A stretch of 32,631 nucleotides of DNA from Echinococcus granulosus (taxonomy: Eukaryota; Platyhelminthes; Cestoda; Cyclophyllidea; Taeniidae): NCBI RefSeq assembly GCF_000524195.1, contig NW_020170444.1, positions 60,638 to 93,268 of the forward strand, given 5' to 3'. The notes beneath the pieces are model-generated. The model searched no databases and was not told the origin of the DNA. It saw nothing but the letters and a program-made list of their open reading frames with translations. The translations under genes were made by a program, and so were the position numbers. The first letter of the stretch is position 1; the number at the start of each line of letters is the position of its first letter. Shown here in pieces: positions 12,301 through 22,561 of the stretch.

Positions 12301-15300
12301 CACTACTGTTCCCCAATGTGCAGGAATGGATTTCCAGACAAACTGTCTTCAAAAGGTGGGGAACGCACAGAAAGCAACTGAAAGAATACATGAAGAAGGA
12401 AATCTGATCAATGAGCACAATTTTACAATGCACTCCAGTAAAAACTTACACTTTCAATGAAGGATGGGTAATGAGGGAACTACAAAGTACCGATAATACT
12501 AGAATTGAGGGCGAAACGTAAATCATAAATCTCATGAGATTCTGATGGTACTTTAGTAAAACTCCATTCGTGGCTTGAGCTATTTCCGAAAAAAAATTCC
12601 ATAAGGGGTTGATTTTGCTTTTCCTTTCCTTGCATCGATTGTGCAGATTCAATGCACAATTGATCAAATTTCGCAAAAATAGATGCTTATCTAGATAACG
12701 AATAACATAGATAGGAAGTGGACAATATGTATTAATAAAATATTAATCCGACAATGCCAATGTCTGTACATTTACAATTTCAGAACTAAGGAAAATACTT
12801 CCGAATACTAAACTCACTTAAGAAACCCTCCTCCCTGTCGTCGTCGGTTAGAGCCAGCTCGAAGACGGCTGGACGTGTCTGCTTGATGTTTAGAGCAATT
12901 TCCTTCAAAATAATCAGTATAGGAACCGTAAGAGAACAATCAAAGCACCTAACTTAGCAAAGGTAAGGTACACAATTTATAAAATGCATAATTTCGGAAG
13001 GTATTTTACAAAGCTTGACAGTTTCTATTGCAAAATATATCTAAACGTAATGACGACTGCATACAGATTAAATTTCACCACTATTTCGAATGCTTTATTT
13101 TCTACTATAATAACAAAAAGAGAGAAATCACTGCTAAGCTCCGAAGAATATTTCAAAGTTAATATTGACCTTTAGGGTGTAAAATAATATCAGAATAGCT
13201 TGACAACAAATATGCAATTAAACATGCCACAGAGCATTGATAACATTCAACAAAAAAGTAGAAACTCTAGAATCAGAAAGCAAAGTCCGTTATTCCCGAT
13301 TCCACTGGGGATACTCGCAATCGCAGAAATACATTCCTGTTCAGTTTTCTAGAAATTTCAATACGTTATTAATCTCCGGAATCTCTAGAAAGTTGTGCTC
13401 TCGTGCAGCCGGCCCGGTAGATCCATATCCAGTGGAGGCGTATTCCATCTCTGCTAGTAACTGCTTGAAAGCCAATTACAATACATACCCATAACTGGAA
13501 TCACCGGGACGCAGCTCAGATGCAAACTTGATCTCCGGTAGTCTCTGCTCTATAGTCCCCAAGCGTTTACACGCTGACCGTACCTCCTTCGCGTGTCCAT
13601 TACGTCAGTAAATAAAGACATCCACTCTGAAGTCTTTATCTATCACCCACCTGGTCGGAGGCCTCGAGGAGGCCGCACATGTAAACACCAAGTCGTAAAA
13701 TCGGCAACCTGGTTTATAACATTTTTCGACGCACTTTATAACTACTGGTTATCCAGTTTGTAGTAGATTAGATAATACTAACTTATAGATGGGGTTTCAA
13801 ATGGTCGAGTATTATTGGATTAATAAACAATTCTACAGACGTTAGACATTTACTTTCAGTATATTTGTACGACCCCAGCACCAAAAGTGCCAAAGTAGTT
13901 GATTAACTATGAAAACTAGGATTTTTTCCTCTTTGGCAGATTTTCATGACTTACTTAGAGTGATAAATCCCCAGACACTGAATCCGTTCAAATGAGGTAA
14001 ATGGAGCAGTAGCAGTGCCGATATCACTACTAGCTATTGTCACCTCCACTAAGCCATCTTTCAAAATCGGACACTATTCTGTTCCATGATTTGCGTGATA
14101 AAGAAGGACAAATAATGAATTCTACCTCTGAACCGATGCAGTAGCACAGATATCTTAGAATTTCAACGAGTTAGCCATTTATTTGGCGGGGAGGTCTAGC
14201 TAATAAACCTACGTTTAGAGCGTTAGTTGACAATTTGAGGAGATTCGTTCTAGCAGATGATTATCAGAATTGTAGAAATGGTCGGCTTTTCAGTTTGCAC
14301 AGGCATGTATTAAGACGCCTTATCACGACACCGGAGATGACTTGCGGCGCTACACCTCATAAAGCGACTATTTGTTACGCGATAGAGCATAGTCTAGTCG
14401 GTCTCTAGGCCAAAAACGTTTCAAACCCATGTCCTTATTATAACTTGATGCGCGGTAAAAATACGCACATGGACTGTTCGTTGCCCTGAGCTCTGAAGAT
14501 CAAAAGTTATGTTGCTTTATACACATTGCTTCTTTCCATTTCAAATGCGCTAGTCTATCTCTACCCGAAAAGGCAAATTACGAGAAGGGTGAAAACGTAC
14601 CTCCATGATATCGATATCGGAGGCAGAAGATTCTCCGTTGGGTCCAAAGCATCGAAGCATCTCCTCCAGCAGATTGGCGTTGTTTCGAAGGGTCTCCAAT
14701 TGCAGCGCGCGTCGGGATTGCTTCGCAATGCGAGCGTCCTCCTGTGAAGAAAAGCGACATCGGGTAGCCAGAAGTTGGGTGGAGAATAAACAATGCTGAT
14801 ACGCCCTTTCAGATATGCCCACAAGCTTAGTCAAAAAAGTGTATAGTCGCTCTTAACTAGCAAAGTGAAGAAGAAGGGGAACCAGAGACATGCTATGCTG
14901 TTCCAAATACAGTCATCCAAGCCCTGAGATAGCCTAAAATTACTCATAACTAGCAATTGCTACTTATTGAGTTCTAGACAGAAGACCTCATTCAGCCGTC
15001 TCTTGGATGTTCTAAGATCCACCAGAAAACAGCTTTAAACGGATAAAACGAACGCTTCCCAAAACGAAAGCGATGATCTGCTAAACATTTTCAGCTAAAT
15101 AAGCTGAGAATCTTTTATGAAACTTCAAAAATCCACTATTAAGGAAATTCCGCAAAATGGATGGTACTTATCACCTCAATCCGCAAGTTTCTGCGCATTA
15201 TAGGCCTTGTTATAGTATAAGCAAACTAAATCCGTCCTTAATTGACACATTTTTCATTGTCACCTTGACTTGGGAATGTATGCATTTATTAAGTAAAATG

Positions 15301-16428
15301 AAACAATTAGTATTGACTCTACAGCTAAATACCAGTCACTGCTAGAATACTCAATAACAATGAGTAACTAGTCAGTACTGCGACGACAAGGATAAAAGGA
15401 GGTATCCTCAGAATTTTGGGCATAAAATATAAAGAACGAGTAAAAATGACTGAAAAGGAAAGTACTGTATCAGTAGCGACCACACCTAAACCATCAAAAA
15501 ATTGGAGAGGTAATCGCCTGAAAGAACTGTGAAAGGATATGCTAGAAGCCTGCTACAAAATGCTCAGCATCCACGCTTTAGCACAGCTGAAAAGATCTAT
15601 ATAAATCGTACATGCCTGTATATCCCACTCACCTCATTAACAATGCTCTTGATGATAGCGTTAGCCTCACGAAGATCCTCTGGGTTTTTGCTTTTAAGCA
15701 AGCGAGCTAGCTTCTACACAGAGGGAGATCGTTTTGTACTCGTGACACTTACATCTTTGTAGCGACTGCTTTTAAAGATATCAGCCCTACTGGCTATTCG
15801 TTGATTGTATTGCTGTAATTCAAAAAAGAACAAGTAATAGGTGACCAAATTGAAACGCTACTTGATCACACTCAGCCTCGTTTGGAACAACAGGATCCAC
15901 AGAGATAATATTTTGTGTTTTCAGCGCCTGGTAGGCTTCGCGCAGTTTCGGATAAGTGTCTCCCAAGTCCCGTTGCCATGCAAACATCAGCATTATACAC
16001 TTGTCGCGCACTACGGGGGGAGTGAGGTCACCAAGGTGCTGTAAGCCATTGGACATTGTACTTTATGTTTGCTTACCTTTGGCAGCAGAACTTTCATTAG
16101 CTCATTGAGAAACCTGAATTTCCCAAGCTCTTTGTGAAAAGCTGGACCACAATTTTGAACACAAAGATCGAGAATCTGTTTGATAATCAAGAAGTACACT
16201 CTAAGTATTAAACAAATAAATCGTTTAAGGAAAAATAAGTTAACTCACCGTAAGAGCACTTAAAGCTTCTTTTTCTTGCGGGGACTGAATTTTGTGAGCC
16301 AGAAGTCTTAGAGCAACTTCTGGACCGTGAGGGTCACTGTTTATTTTGTCGTAAATCTTCTTAAACGCATTAAGGTCAATGTGTGTGGTCAGAGGACTCG
16401 TAACCTCGGCTTTAAAAAGGCAGAGCAT
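4246..16428 (-). CDS. GGA: GGA-family clathrin adaptor (Golgi-localised, gamma-ear-containing, Arf-binding protein)
   Basis: GGA is a monomeric Arf-dependent adaptor that sorts DXXLL-tailed receptors from the trans-Golgi network into clathrin carriers. Exons from the right: 16249-16409, 16077-16175, 15862-16038, 15753-15812, 15633-15713, 14601-14741, 12818-12902, 11443-11778, 8203-8434, 5990-6347, 4413-4529 and 4246-4338 (TAG at 4248-4246). Every junction is GT-AG and every phase matches. Together they give 645 residues, against about 640 in human GGA1. Domain order is VHS, GAT, hinge, gamma-adaptin ear. The N-terminal dozen residues are unresolved: either a phase-1 first exon lies upstream, or translation starts at the ATG at 16428-16426, which reads straight into the VHS exon. 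TOM1 and STAM also carry a VHS domain, but the C-terminal ear and the linker motifs identify GGA. Confidence 0.95.
4530..5989 (-). other. GGA intron between the two halves of the ear domain
   Basis: A 1460-nt GT-AG intron, AT-rich. The minus-strand open frame at 5531-5815 is Cys/Phe/Leu-rich and has no recognised family. Nothing else is seen. Confidence 0.7.
6348..8202 (-). other. GGA intron carrying transposon debris
   Basis: A 1855-nt intron joining LGLTT to SSGTDAAV (split Thr codon AC|C). A decayed integrase-like fragment in the opposite orientation occupies about 7195-7570. The part at 6796-7056 has an open plus-strand frame of unknown origin that may belong to the same dead element. 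Confidence 0.65.
7195..7570 (+). mobile_element. Decayed retroelement/Ginger-type integrase fragment
   Basis: The plus strand reads RYIEKCHLCKFTQGKHKLKK followed by VGALQSIPKSAHRPNRGLY. This has the shape of the second half of an HHCC integrase zinc finger (Y-I-x-x-C-x-x-C, basic stretch, then L-x-x-I-P) that precedes the DDE core in Gypsy-type and KRBA2/Ginger-like integrases. Just upstream, RFRWRYGMVDF resembles the RFYWPGM-D motif. Downstream the frame is broken by stops; shifted frames give fragments such as ITVVGATMSSFLWMLTARQF, but no intact acidic catalytic residues are evident. It is non-functional, lies in a GGA intron antisense to the gene, and neither terminal repeats nor a target-site duplication were found. 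Confidence 0.55.
8203..11710 (-). CDS. GGA: GGA exons encoding the hinge with clathrin-box-like, internal DXXLL-like and NPF motifs
   Basis: The remainder of exon 11443-11778 plus exon 8203-8434. The sequence is rich in Ser, Pro, Gln and Thr. Motifs seen are SQDLLNLGIHDAPP (about 11535-11570), matching the conserved GGA internal acidic-dileucine segment (DDELMSLGL in GGA1); NLLDG (about 11475-11490), a possible clathrin box; an NPF tripeptide (8409-8417); and SELDSMGRQML near the 3' end, matching the conserved LDxLGxxLL block. The exon 9 donor is chosen as CCGG|gttcgt because it is the only one whose phase (G|TG) fits the next exon. A Pro-Lys-Lys extension to a nearby stop would break the gene. 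Confidence 0.85.
8435..11442 (-). other. Largest GGA intron, 3.0 kb
   Basis: An AT-rich GT-AG intron (G|TG split Val codon). GC-richer patches occur near 9590-9780 (plus-strand frame MPMICRMRLAWFPKR..., unrecognised) and 10440-10530. The latter reads on the minus strand as a 27-codon frame ending VREAFAALEPG. Both look like old repeat debris, and neither can be assigned to a family. Confidence 0.6.
11705..15812 (-). CDS. GGA: GGA exons encoding the VHS-GAT linker and GAT domain
   Basis: Exons 15753-15812, 15633-15713, 14601-14741, 12818-12902 and the start of 11443-11778. Blocks are KLARLLKSKNPEDLREAN, then SRRALQLETLRNNANLLEEM (the helix-loop-helix that binds Arf-GTP, keeping the Asn-rich turn), then RPAVFELALTDDDREEGFL and DVIETCSRASSALERYEVVV (the three-helix C-terminal bundle that contacts ubiquitin and rabaptin in known GGAs). 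Alignment to human GGA1 is collinear across each splice junction. Two of the introns are 49 and 39 nt; the others are 891, 1698 and 1039 nt. Confidence 0.9.
11779..12817 (-). other. GGA intron within the GAT C-terminal bundle
   Basis: A 1039-nt GT-AG intron splitting a Thr codon (A|CT), with a good pyrimidine-rich acceptor (tttctttcag). It is AT-rich and no further structure is seen. Confidence 0.75.
12903..14600 (-). other. GGA intron between GAT helices
   Basis: A 1698-nt phase-0 intron (GAG|gtacgt ... tttgaag|GAA). It encloses the GC-richer exon-like island listed separately at about 13335-13680. The remainder is AT-rich without recognisable content. Confidence 0.75.
13335..13680 (-). pseudogene. 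Exon-like, stop-interrupted coding island inside a GGA intron
   Basis: One minus-strand frame gives protein-like sequence interrupted by two stops. It reads RWVIDKDFRVDVFIY, stop, RNGHAKEVRSACKRLGTIEQ, RLPEIKFASELRPGDSSYGY, VL, stop, LAFKQLLAEMEYASTGYGST, GPAAREHNFLEIPEINN. Base composition matches true exons and contrasts with the surrounding AT-rich intron. The flanking GGA exons already join in phase without it. Splicing out the second stop with the nearby donors (GG|gtatgt or CCCG|gtgatt) does not restore the frame. It is probably a dead gene fragment or retroelement gag piece; the family was not recognised. Confidence 0.45.
14742..15632 (-). other. GGA intron before the Arf-binding exon
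   Basis: An 891-nt phase-0 intron (AATGAG|gtgagt ... cttcacag|GAGGAC). It is AT-rich and nothing more is seen. Confidence 0.75.
15862..16409 (-). CDS. GGA: GGA exons encoding the VHS cargo-recognition domain
   Basis: Three exons (16249-16409, 16077-16175, 15862-16038) separated by introns of 73 and 38 nt. Conserved blocks are ALRLLAHKIQSPQEKEAL, CVQNCGPAFHKELGKFRFLN, the Lys of LLPK, and LREAYQALKTQNIISVDP. The FRFLNEL helix is where GGA VHS domains grip acidic-cluster dileucine signals, and its key Phe, Arg and Asn are kept, so cargo binding is probably retained. The domain begins AEVTSPLTTHIDLNAF, matching the human ATNPLNKELDW segment. Confidence 0.93.
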
Positions 16429-16569
16429 CCTCAAAATATTGCAAAAGTAATTAAAAGTACTGGCAGTTCGAATATATACGAAATATTCCTACCACATTCA
16501 GACAACAAACTGGGTAATCTGGCTTTAATTGCATACTAAAGAGTCTGTATGGGTAAGGGGAGATCGTGG

Positions 16570-16750
16570 TTTCACTTTTAAATGCATCCGAAGCAGAGTT
16601 GTAGCTAAAAGACTCACTTACTCAACATATTTTCCAAAGACTCGATATTGCTCACCATTCTTCAAGGAAGGTGATCATGTGCTAGCCACAAAGCGCGACC
16701 TTCGCAGCCGTACGCAGGGAAAAAGTACGCTCAAAACGTATAATGGTTAA
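16570..16750 (+). mobile_element. Possible decayed integrase C-terminal fragment
   Basis: The plus-strand frame reads SPFFKEGDHVLATKRDLRSR and then GKSTLKTYNG before a stop. A hydrophobic-x-GD-x-V-L block followed some 20 residues later by K-L-x-x-Y-x-G resembles the C-terminal module of Gypsy-like integrases (GDxVL ... KLxPxxxGP). The match is short. It shares the plus orientation with the other integrase-like remnants in the window. Confidence 0.3.
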
Positions 16751-17305
16751 AACAGCTAAGGGCAGAATAAAAAAGTCTTTCTTTATATTACATTAAAAGG
16801 TACGCAAGACAATCTCATTCAAAACATTTTAGGTATCAAAGTTACAACTAACATAACTGAAGTACCCCAATGCTGAGTGATCAGCATAAATTAATGAGTG
16901 AATTTGACTGCTTAAAATTATGTTCGAAATCTTGGGCCTATACTTAATTCCATGTGATACCAGCAAAAATAATGGCACAAGTTCTGTTGATTTTGAAAGC
17001 GAATAAATTTGTGGTTATGGACCCTTACTCACATGCGAATGGACCAGACATGCGGAGCTCCCGAGTTACAGTAATATAACAGAAAGTGTATTAATAAGGT
17101 ACAGAAGGGCTGAGAGAACACTAACATGGCCTAAAGGCTACGCTGCAAAGCGAATTTGCAATATACAGAGTTAAATAGGCTATCAAAGCATTACACACGT
17201 ATTCCTCCACATTTTCCTATATTAGTGTTGAAGGTAAAATAACGCCGTTTGAGCACCTAACAGAAAAAATGCAGGTTTTTTTAACTGTTTTTGAAAACTG
17301 AACTG

Positions 17306-17683
17306 CAGTACTACGGTCGTTTATCTCTCCGTATTGGAGAGAGCGACTTTTGAATTTGGCCCTTGTACCACGCCGGTTTGGCTGGTATTTGGGCGGTGCT
17401 AATATCCCAAATACCTTCCCCGTGCTGAATATATTTATTCTTCTGAGTATTGCATAGCGTCCCGAGGCTCCCTGAAGACCAAATAAGCCAAAATACTCGG
17501 GTGGAATATATTCAGTGCAGAGAAGGTGCCTGGGCTGTTGGCATGGTTCGAAAGGCCTGCCCACCCAGCGAGGTACAAGAGGGCTAATTCAAAGTACAAA
17601 AGTGGCATCTCACCAATACCAAGGGATAAACCACTATCGTATTACACTTGTCTTCTTTCGTCTTCAGGGAAGTCTCGGGACGC
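17306..17683. repeat. Imperfect inverted repeat with a second, nested inverted pair
   Basis: Segment A (about 17306-17453) recurs reverse-complemented at about 17493-17642, with a spacer near 40 nt. Landmarks are gtttatctctccgtattgg against the reverse complement of ccaataccaagggataaac, and gtgctgaatatatt against the reverse complement of aatatattcagtgcag. Segment B (17457-17479, gcgtcccgaggctccctgaa...) recurs reverse-complemented at 17660-17683. The order A, B, A-reverse, B-reverse is not that of a simple hairpin. Small indels show that the copies are old. The sequence is GC-richer than its surroundings, and the long open frames across it are by-products of that composition. Confidence 0.65.
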
Positions 17684-19599
17684 TCAACGGAAGTACAATC
17701 TGCGGAATGAAGTGTCCGTGTAGGTATTACAAGGTAAAACCCCAAATTCAGTCACATTTTTATAAAAATTCAAGAGTGGCCTGTAAAAATCTTATGAATA
17801 GTGCGCATGAACTGCTGCACTTGGAAGCTGGTTAGAAAATGCTTGATCCCTGTTTACACTCCTTTGTTGCACGCTAAAAACAATTTTTTTGGCACATAAT
17901 AACAGAAACAAGATGCTTTTCAACGGAACAATATCCTACAGGCGTTATTGAATACTTTGGAATGGTAGGCTAAGTTGCTTTCTGCTACCATTGTGAAATG
18001 AATGCGTGCGTCTACCAAGCAATAAAATTCCTTACTAAATACCAAGGTTGTTGAAGCATTGTTACACATTTCTGGAATGCGCTTTGGGCAAATAGTTGAT
18101 GACAAATCTCTTTCTGTTACAGTTCCGAAGTGCTTCCTATTGACAAACGTTTGGTGGTTTGACGTCACTCGCCATGACATTTGTAACTACTACCGTGTCA
18201 GCAGCGTCATTGAACAAGCAAATGTTAACGTGCTTTGGGATTGCGAAAAGTGAATTTTAAATGAAAATGACCCATCTCCAGCAATGTGTTCATCTCTCCT
18301 CGATTTTCATTCAGTTGGTTTGCAGTAAACACTTGAGTCATGGGGTAATAATTCCACGATAAGACGATTTTAGAAATTATTTTTGGGAAAACCTTGGAAT
18401 TCTTTTTTACAGGCCTAAATATTTCACTTTCTTAGTCGGAATAACTGACCTTTTATTTGGGGTCAAATTAATTTAATAAGTTTTGCAATCCACAATAATT
18501 AAAAGCATTCGTAAACGTTTAATAAGGTTTTGCTTTTAACTGGAGTACTTGGAAATAAAGTCCCACTTTGAGTAAATTCTACACCTACAACGAATGAAAG
18601 TAAAGCAGAGGAATGATTGGTCGAAATTGTAAGCTTTTGCTATAGGGTGTTTTTAGATAACTACAGTAAATTCTGCTGTATGGGACAACATAGTTGATGC
18701 AGTAAACCTGACAGGTTCTGTTAAAACTGATGAAGAGATTAAATGCCTTTACGCCTCTGTGAAAGTTCAATAACTATTAGCCCAGTCGTGACTGCAGCCT
18801 CCCAAATCTTTTACATGCGAATAATAAAGAAATTTTATAAATTAGTACACCACTTTGGGACTATAGAAAATACTTAAGGTGTTACAAAATAATAGGTCGT
18901 CAATTTTCCTAATTTTAACAAGGCGTACTCGTTTGTTGTACTCCAATATGACAATGTAATAAGACCAAAATGCGTCTTGAATAATCAAGGACTTTCAGTT
19001 GGGTTTTCACATCAGATAAACAAAAAAATTCTCTTTGTAAAGGGAATAAACGGTTCGAGCAAGGTAATTTTTAGTTTAGCAACACAAATAGATTAAATGA
19101 GAATTTATTATAAATAGCCTCAATTGCAGATTATTATCGCCTATCATGTTGGGTGATAATAAGAGCTGGGTTTGTCATTACGCGTTAAACTGTATGGCTC
19201 AGTAGAAGCGGCATAGTTTAGCTAACTTGAACCGACAACGAGGGCAGAACAATGAACCAGACAGTAAAACAAGTCAATTAGTGAACCGCGGTTATTCGTT
19301 TTTCTGCGCTTCTCGTGTTTCTAATTATGTAGAATTCAAAATGTAACGAAGGCTTGCAGCTAGGTAAACAATGTATCTTACAAGGAAGCAATAGTAACAA
19401 CAATATTAACGAAGCGAGGGCAGTTCGTTAACTCAGTACGGAAGCGAAGTTGGCACTATAAACACCTTTCAACAATGGAGGCTGTAATGATACAAACACG
19501 AGTTGCAGAATCTAAAAAGGAAGAATGGAGAGGTAAAACGACAAAAATGTGTAATATTTGCTGCTAGTAACTTACACTCTCCCACGGTGTCCGAGGAAG

Positions 19600-20370
19600 A
19601 GTGGTAATGAAAAAACCATCGATCTTGTGTACCTAAAAGAAGGAACTGCCGAACATCTCACCTCAGGATGTCATCAGTTGTTCTCACAAGCGCTCCTCGA
19701 GTTTGAGAAGTACTTGCCCCACAATTTTTCAGGTCGCATGGTCTTCCTAACCATTGTGTCATTAATAAGAACCAAATATTGTACCGTGTTGCTCTTTACT
19801 TGGGCCTTAGCAGGAAAGTATATCTCAACCATCGGTTCCGAAATGTATCCACCAGGTACTGGACTCATGACCTCATCATCACCAGAATCGCCGTTGTCGT
19901 GATCTCAGACATGGTTGTAAAAATAATTCAGCAAAGTCAGGTGATCCGACAATATAATACAGAAGTAATCTGGGTAGTCCAATAACTTCCTCAGTGCGCG
20001 GTAGCCCAGGATCTACTTTGCCTTGCAAAACACTACCAGCAGCACTTCGCAATTTACTGTTATTCAACCAAGGATAAAAAGGAAGTGCAACGTATTGGCA
20101 CAGCCATTCACTTTCGAACACAGCCATGACGGCTTTTCTTTGGCAAAGTGAAGACCCCTCCCATCTTCTTCGGCATAGTTTTAGCATTGACAACTCTAAG
20201 GGATTGTCGCCTTGCGACAAATGTCGCGACTGCTGACAAGGTGTCCGGCATCTGGGGAACGGGCTACCACAAAATGCATCGGTCCCATAGACTTGCAAGT
20301 GAAAGCACATCCATAGCTTTTCTATGCCTCTGCTACGCTTCACCAGCAGTGGTTCAAAGTGGCTGACACC
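19600..20370 (-). other. GC-richer patch with overlapping open frames, unassigned
   Basis: Several minus-strand frames look protein-like but no single frame runs through. One stretch reads VPQMPDTLSAVATFVARRQS and continues LRVVNAKTMPKKMGGVF (about 20130-20270). Another, at 19674-19900, reads MSPVPGGYISEPMVEIYFPA and ends at a stop after RSACENN. A third gives a 154-codon open frame at 19879-20343 with less natural composition. It could be a decayed gene or retroelement. No family was recognised and no splice model was found. Confidence 0.3.
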
Positions 20371-22396
20371 GTTCTTGAAGCATAAACCACTTACCTATTA
20401 GTGGCGCTATAACCTGACTTTTGGACTGACAATACCACTGTCTTGAGTAGAAGCATCCTTGCAATACACCGGTGCTTGTAAGACTTGCATTTCCAGTAGT
20501 TTCATGGTAATGCTTGATGGAGAAAAAGATTGGAATGAAGTAATCGCTAGGAAGAATTACTAGGTGCTCAAAAGGGAGCGGTCGGCAACGAAGGCATCCA
20601 CTCCAACATAGCAGGTCATTGAGATTGGGAAGTGAACTTTCTCAAATCTTCATGGAATTGGTCAAGAATGTTGTGTCTATCCTGCTTCGTGAAGGCATAG
20701 CTTTGGTTCCTCATGGAAGCCATCTTCTAGCATCACTTGGAGTACCTGCATCTCTGACTAATGTATTTCTGCAAAATCTTAGTAGTTTTTTTACTAAAAT
20801 GTAGGCACGGTCTTAAAATTATTTCGTATACACTCTATAATGTTAAGAAATTTGCCTTAATTTATAGTTACGGAAGCTTTCTTCTGATAGTTTTAACACA
20901 GTGTTATTCTGTCTCTAAGACTGCACTCAACAACTGGCCAAAAAGGCGGTGAATCATGGCAAAATTACAGCTTCGACGAAATGCGGACCTTTATGTCAAG
21001 CAACTCTTGCATTTTGATGACGTTCATCCCATTTCCTAAAATTGATGCATGGAAAGTGGTTCAAAGAGCACCTCATCGTCCGAATTCATCCAGAGGACAG
21101 AATTTTAGCCATCATCTGTTCAGTCACTCAGTTATATATGATATTCAGCGTTGTTTAATTACACTTCTTTCCCAAAATTTTACATTTCTGAAATATTTCG
21201 TGCTTGAGATTGCACCTAACCATGAATAAGCCCAATGAGTAGAAGTGTTTTCACTTTTCAATCACCCAATATGTATTGACTAATTGTGGCGTCCTTCATT
21301 GCCGAGTGAAATCGTAATTAGCGCTTCCTGTAACACCATTTGGAACACACCGTAGAAATTAGCTTATTGTTCATCCAGAATCCTTCTAAGTTTCTACTCT
21401 GAGAGACTCGCAAACTACAACCTGGTAACAGTAAGATGAAAGTCGACGTTATGAAACGCAGCAATGATCAACGTCAAATGTTTATTTGCTAGCAACACCT
21501 GTGCCGATGAATGTCGTCTAAGGAAAACACTTGATCTAATATCACGACGCTAGTCAAACTACCCGCAAAATCTGAAATTTGAGCAGCTTCAAGGCGTTTG
21601 GACCACGCCTTACCAGCTACAATAACCACCACATTGTCAGTTCATAAGTCCTTAACAAAAGCCTTTGGTGATTTTGCTTCCCTCAACCTTATTAGCCCTT
21701 TGAAAAAGCAGAAATGGCACATCAACGGCTGCGATTAGCTAGTATTTATCCTTTAATGAGAAGATATTTATTTAAATGCTTATCCACTTACCCAGGTTTT
21801 ACCACCGTCTTGGCTTCTTGACCTCACTTTCACTTCCTCTACGCCTTAATAATACCTTATAGAGAAGTTTTGGGACATTATACCTCCTTGCCATCAAGCT
21901 CCTTATTAAATTTATCATAAAGGAAGCTCTTCTTTTATAATTGAGCAATGATATTAAGTGCCCTAGACAACATATTTTGCTGTATAGTCTCATGGGTTTA
22001 GCTACAACTATTGCTTTCCATACATAGCCTATGCTAATGCCTTACCACATTTGCTCTATTCCCTCAGGAGTAACCAGGGCACAGCCGACAAAATTTTCAT
22101 TATCATGCTGCCTCTGGTAATAACCCTCCAGCTATTCGGTATGCTAACAAATTGCCTCAAAAAGTAATCAGGACTAACTCAAATCCCAGAATCAAAACTC
22201 TTTTTTTACTTTTCCACAGTCTACCAAAATAATAGATCTCCATCAACATCGCCACATATATCTGTTGATGCTAATCAAAAGGAAGCTTAATAATGGTGCT
22301 CACATTTATAGGAACGAGTGGTAGAACATTTAGATCCATGAGGTCGACAGTTAGTCAACCAGACCCATCAACCGACCAGTCAATTATCTTGGCCAG

Positions 22397-22561
22397 CTAG
22401 TGGCTGGCGGTGGTATCGTGAATCCAGTCAAGGTAGGAGGTCACCCGGGTGTAGATGCCAGGATATCCGGAGGCGCACTTTATGCCGAAGGAGATGACAC
22501 CTACCACTATGTACTGATCATCCACCCCCGATCGGCACATCATTGGCCCGCCAGAGTCGTA
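22397..22561 (-). CDS. Protease terminal exon with Ser195, preceded by Tyr instead of Gly193
   Basis: It reads [54 protein letters not shown], stop. The exon starts after ttgcag with TAC GAC TCT, so the active-site motif is CQ|YDSGGP rather than CQGDSGGP. Ser214, Gly216, Cys220, Gly226 and the C-terminal helix are normal. The Tyr codon lies wholly inside the exon, so it does not depend on where the upstream donor is placed. Confidence 0.93.
   Translation of the reverse strand, partial: YDSGGPMMCRSGVDDQYIVVGVISFGIKCASGYPGIYTRVTSYLDWIHDTTASH

Larger units (their letters stand above)
16429..22396. other. Six-kilobase intergenic region between the protease and GGA
   Basis: This region must hold the GGA promoter, probably its first exon, and the protease 3' UTR. 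No exon of a known gene was identified. Contents noted separately are a possible integrase tail at 16570-16750, an inverted-repeat complex at 17306-17683, and an open-frame patch at 19600-20370. The first AATAAA-like signal in the minus orientation after the protease stop lies near 21767, about 630 nt downstream. Its use is uncertain. Confidence 0.5.

Noticed and set aside
14550..14834. Four overlapping ORFs on both strands
   Set aside because: Only the frame giving LRNNANLLEEML is real (GGA GAT exon 14601-14741); the others are shadows of it.
17457..17683. Hammerhead ribozyme core (CTGAAGA...GAAA) in the inverted repeat
   Set aside because: There is no stem II between the two core boxes and no closing stems, and a similar scan near 3568 also failed.
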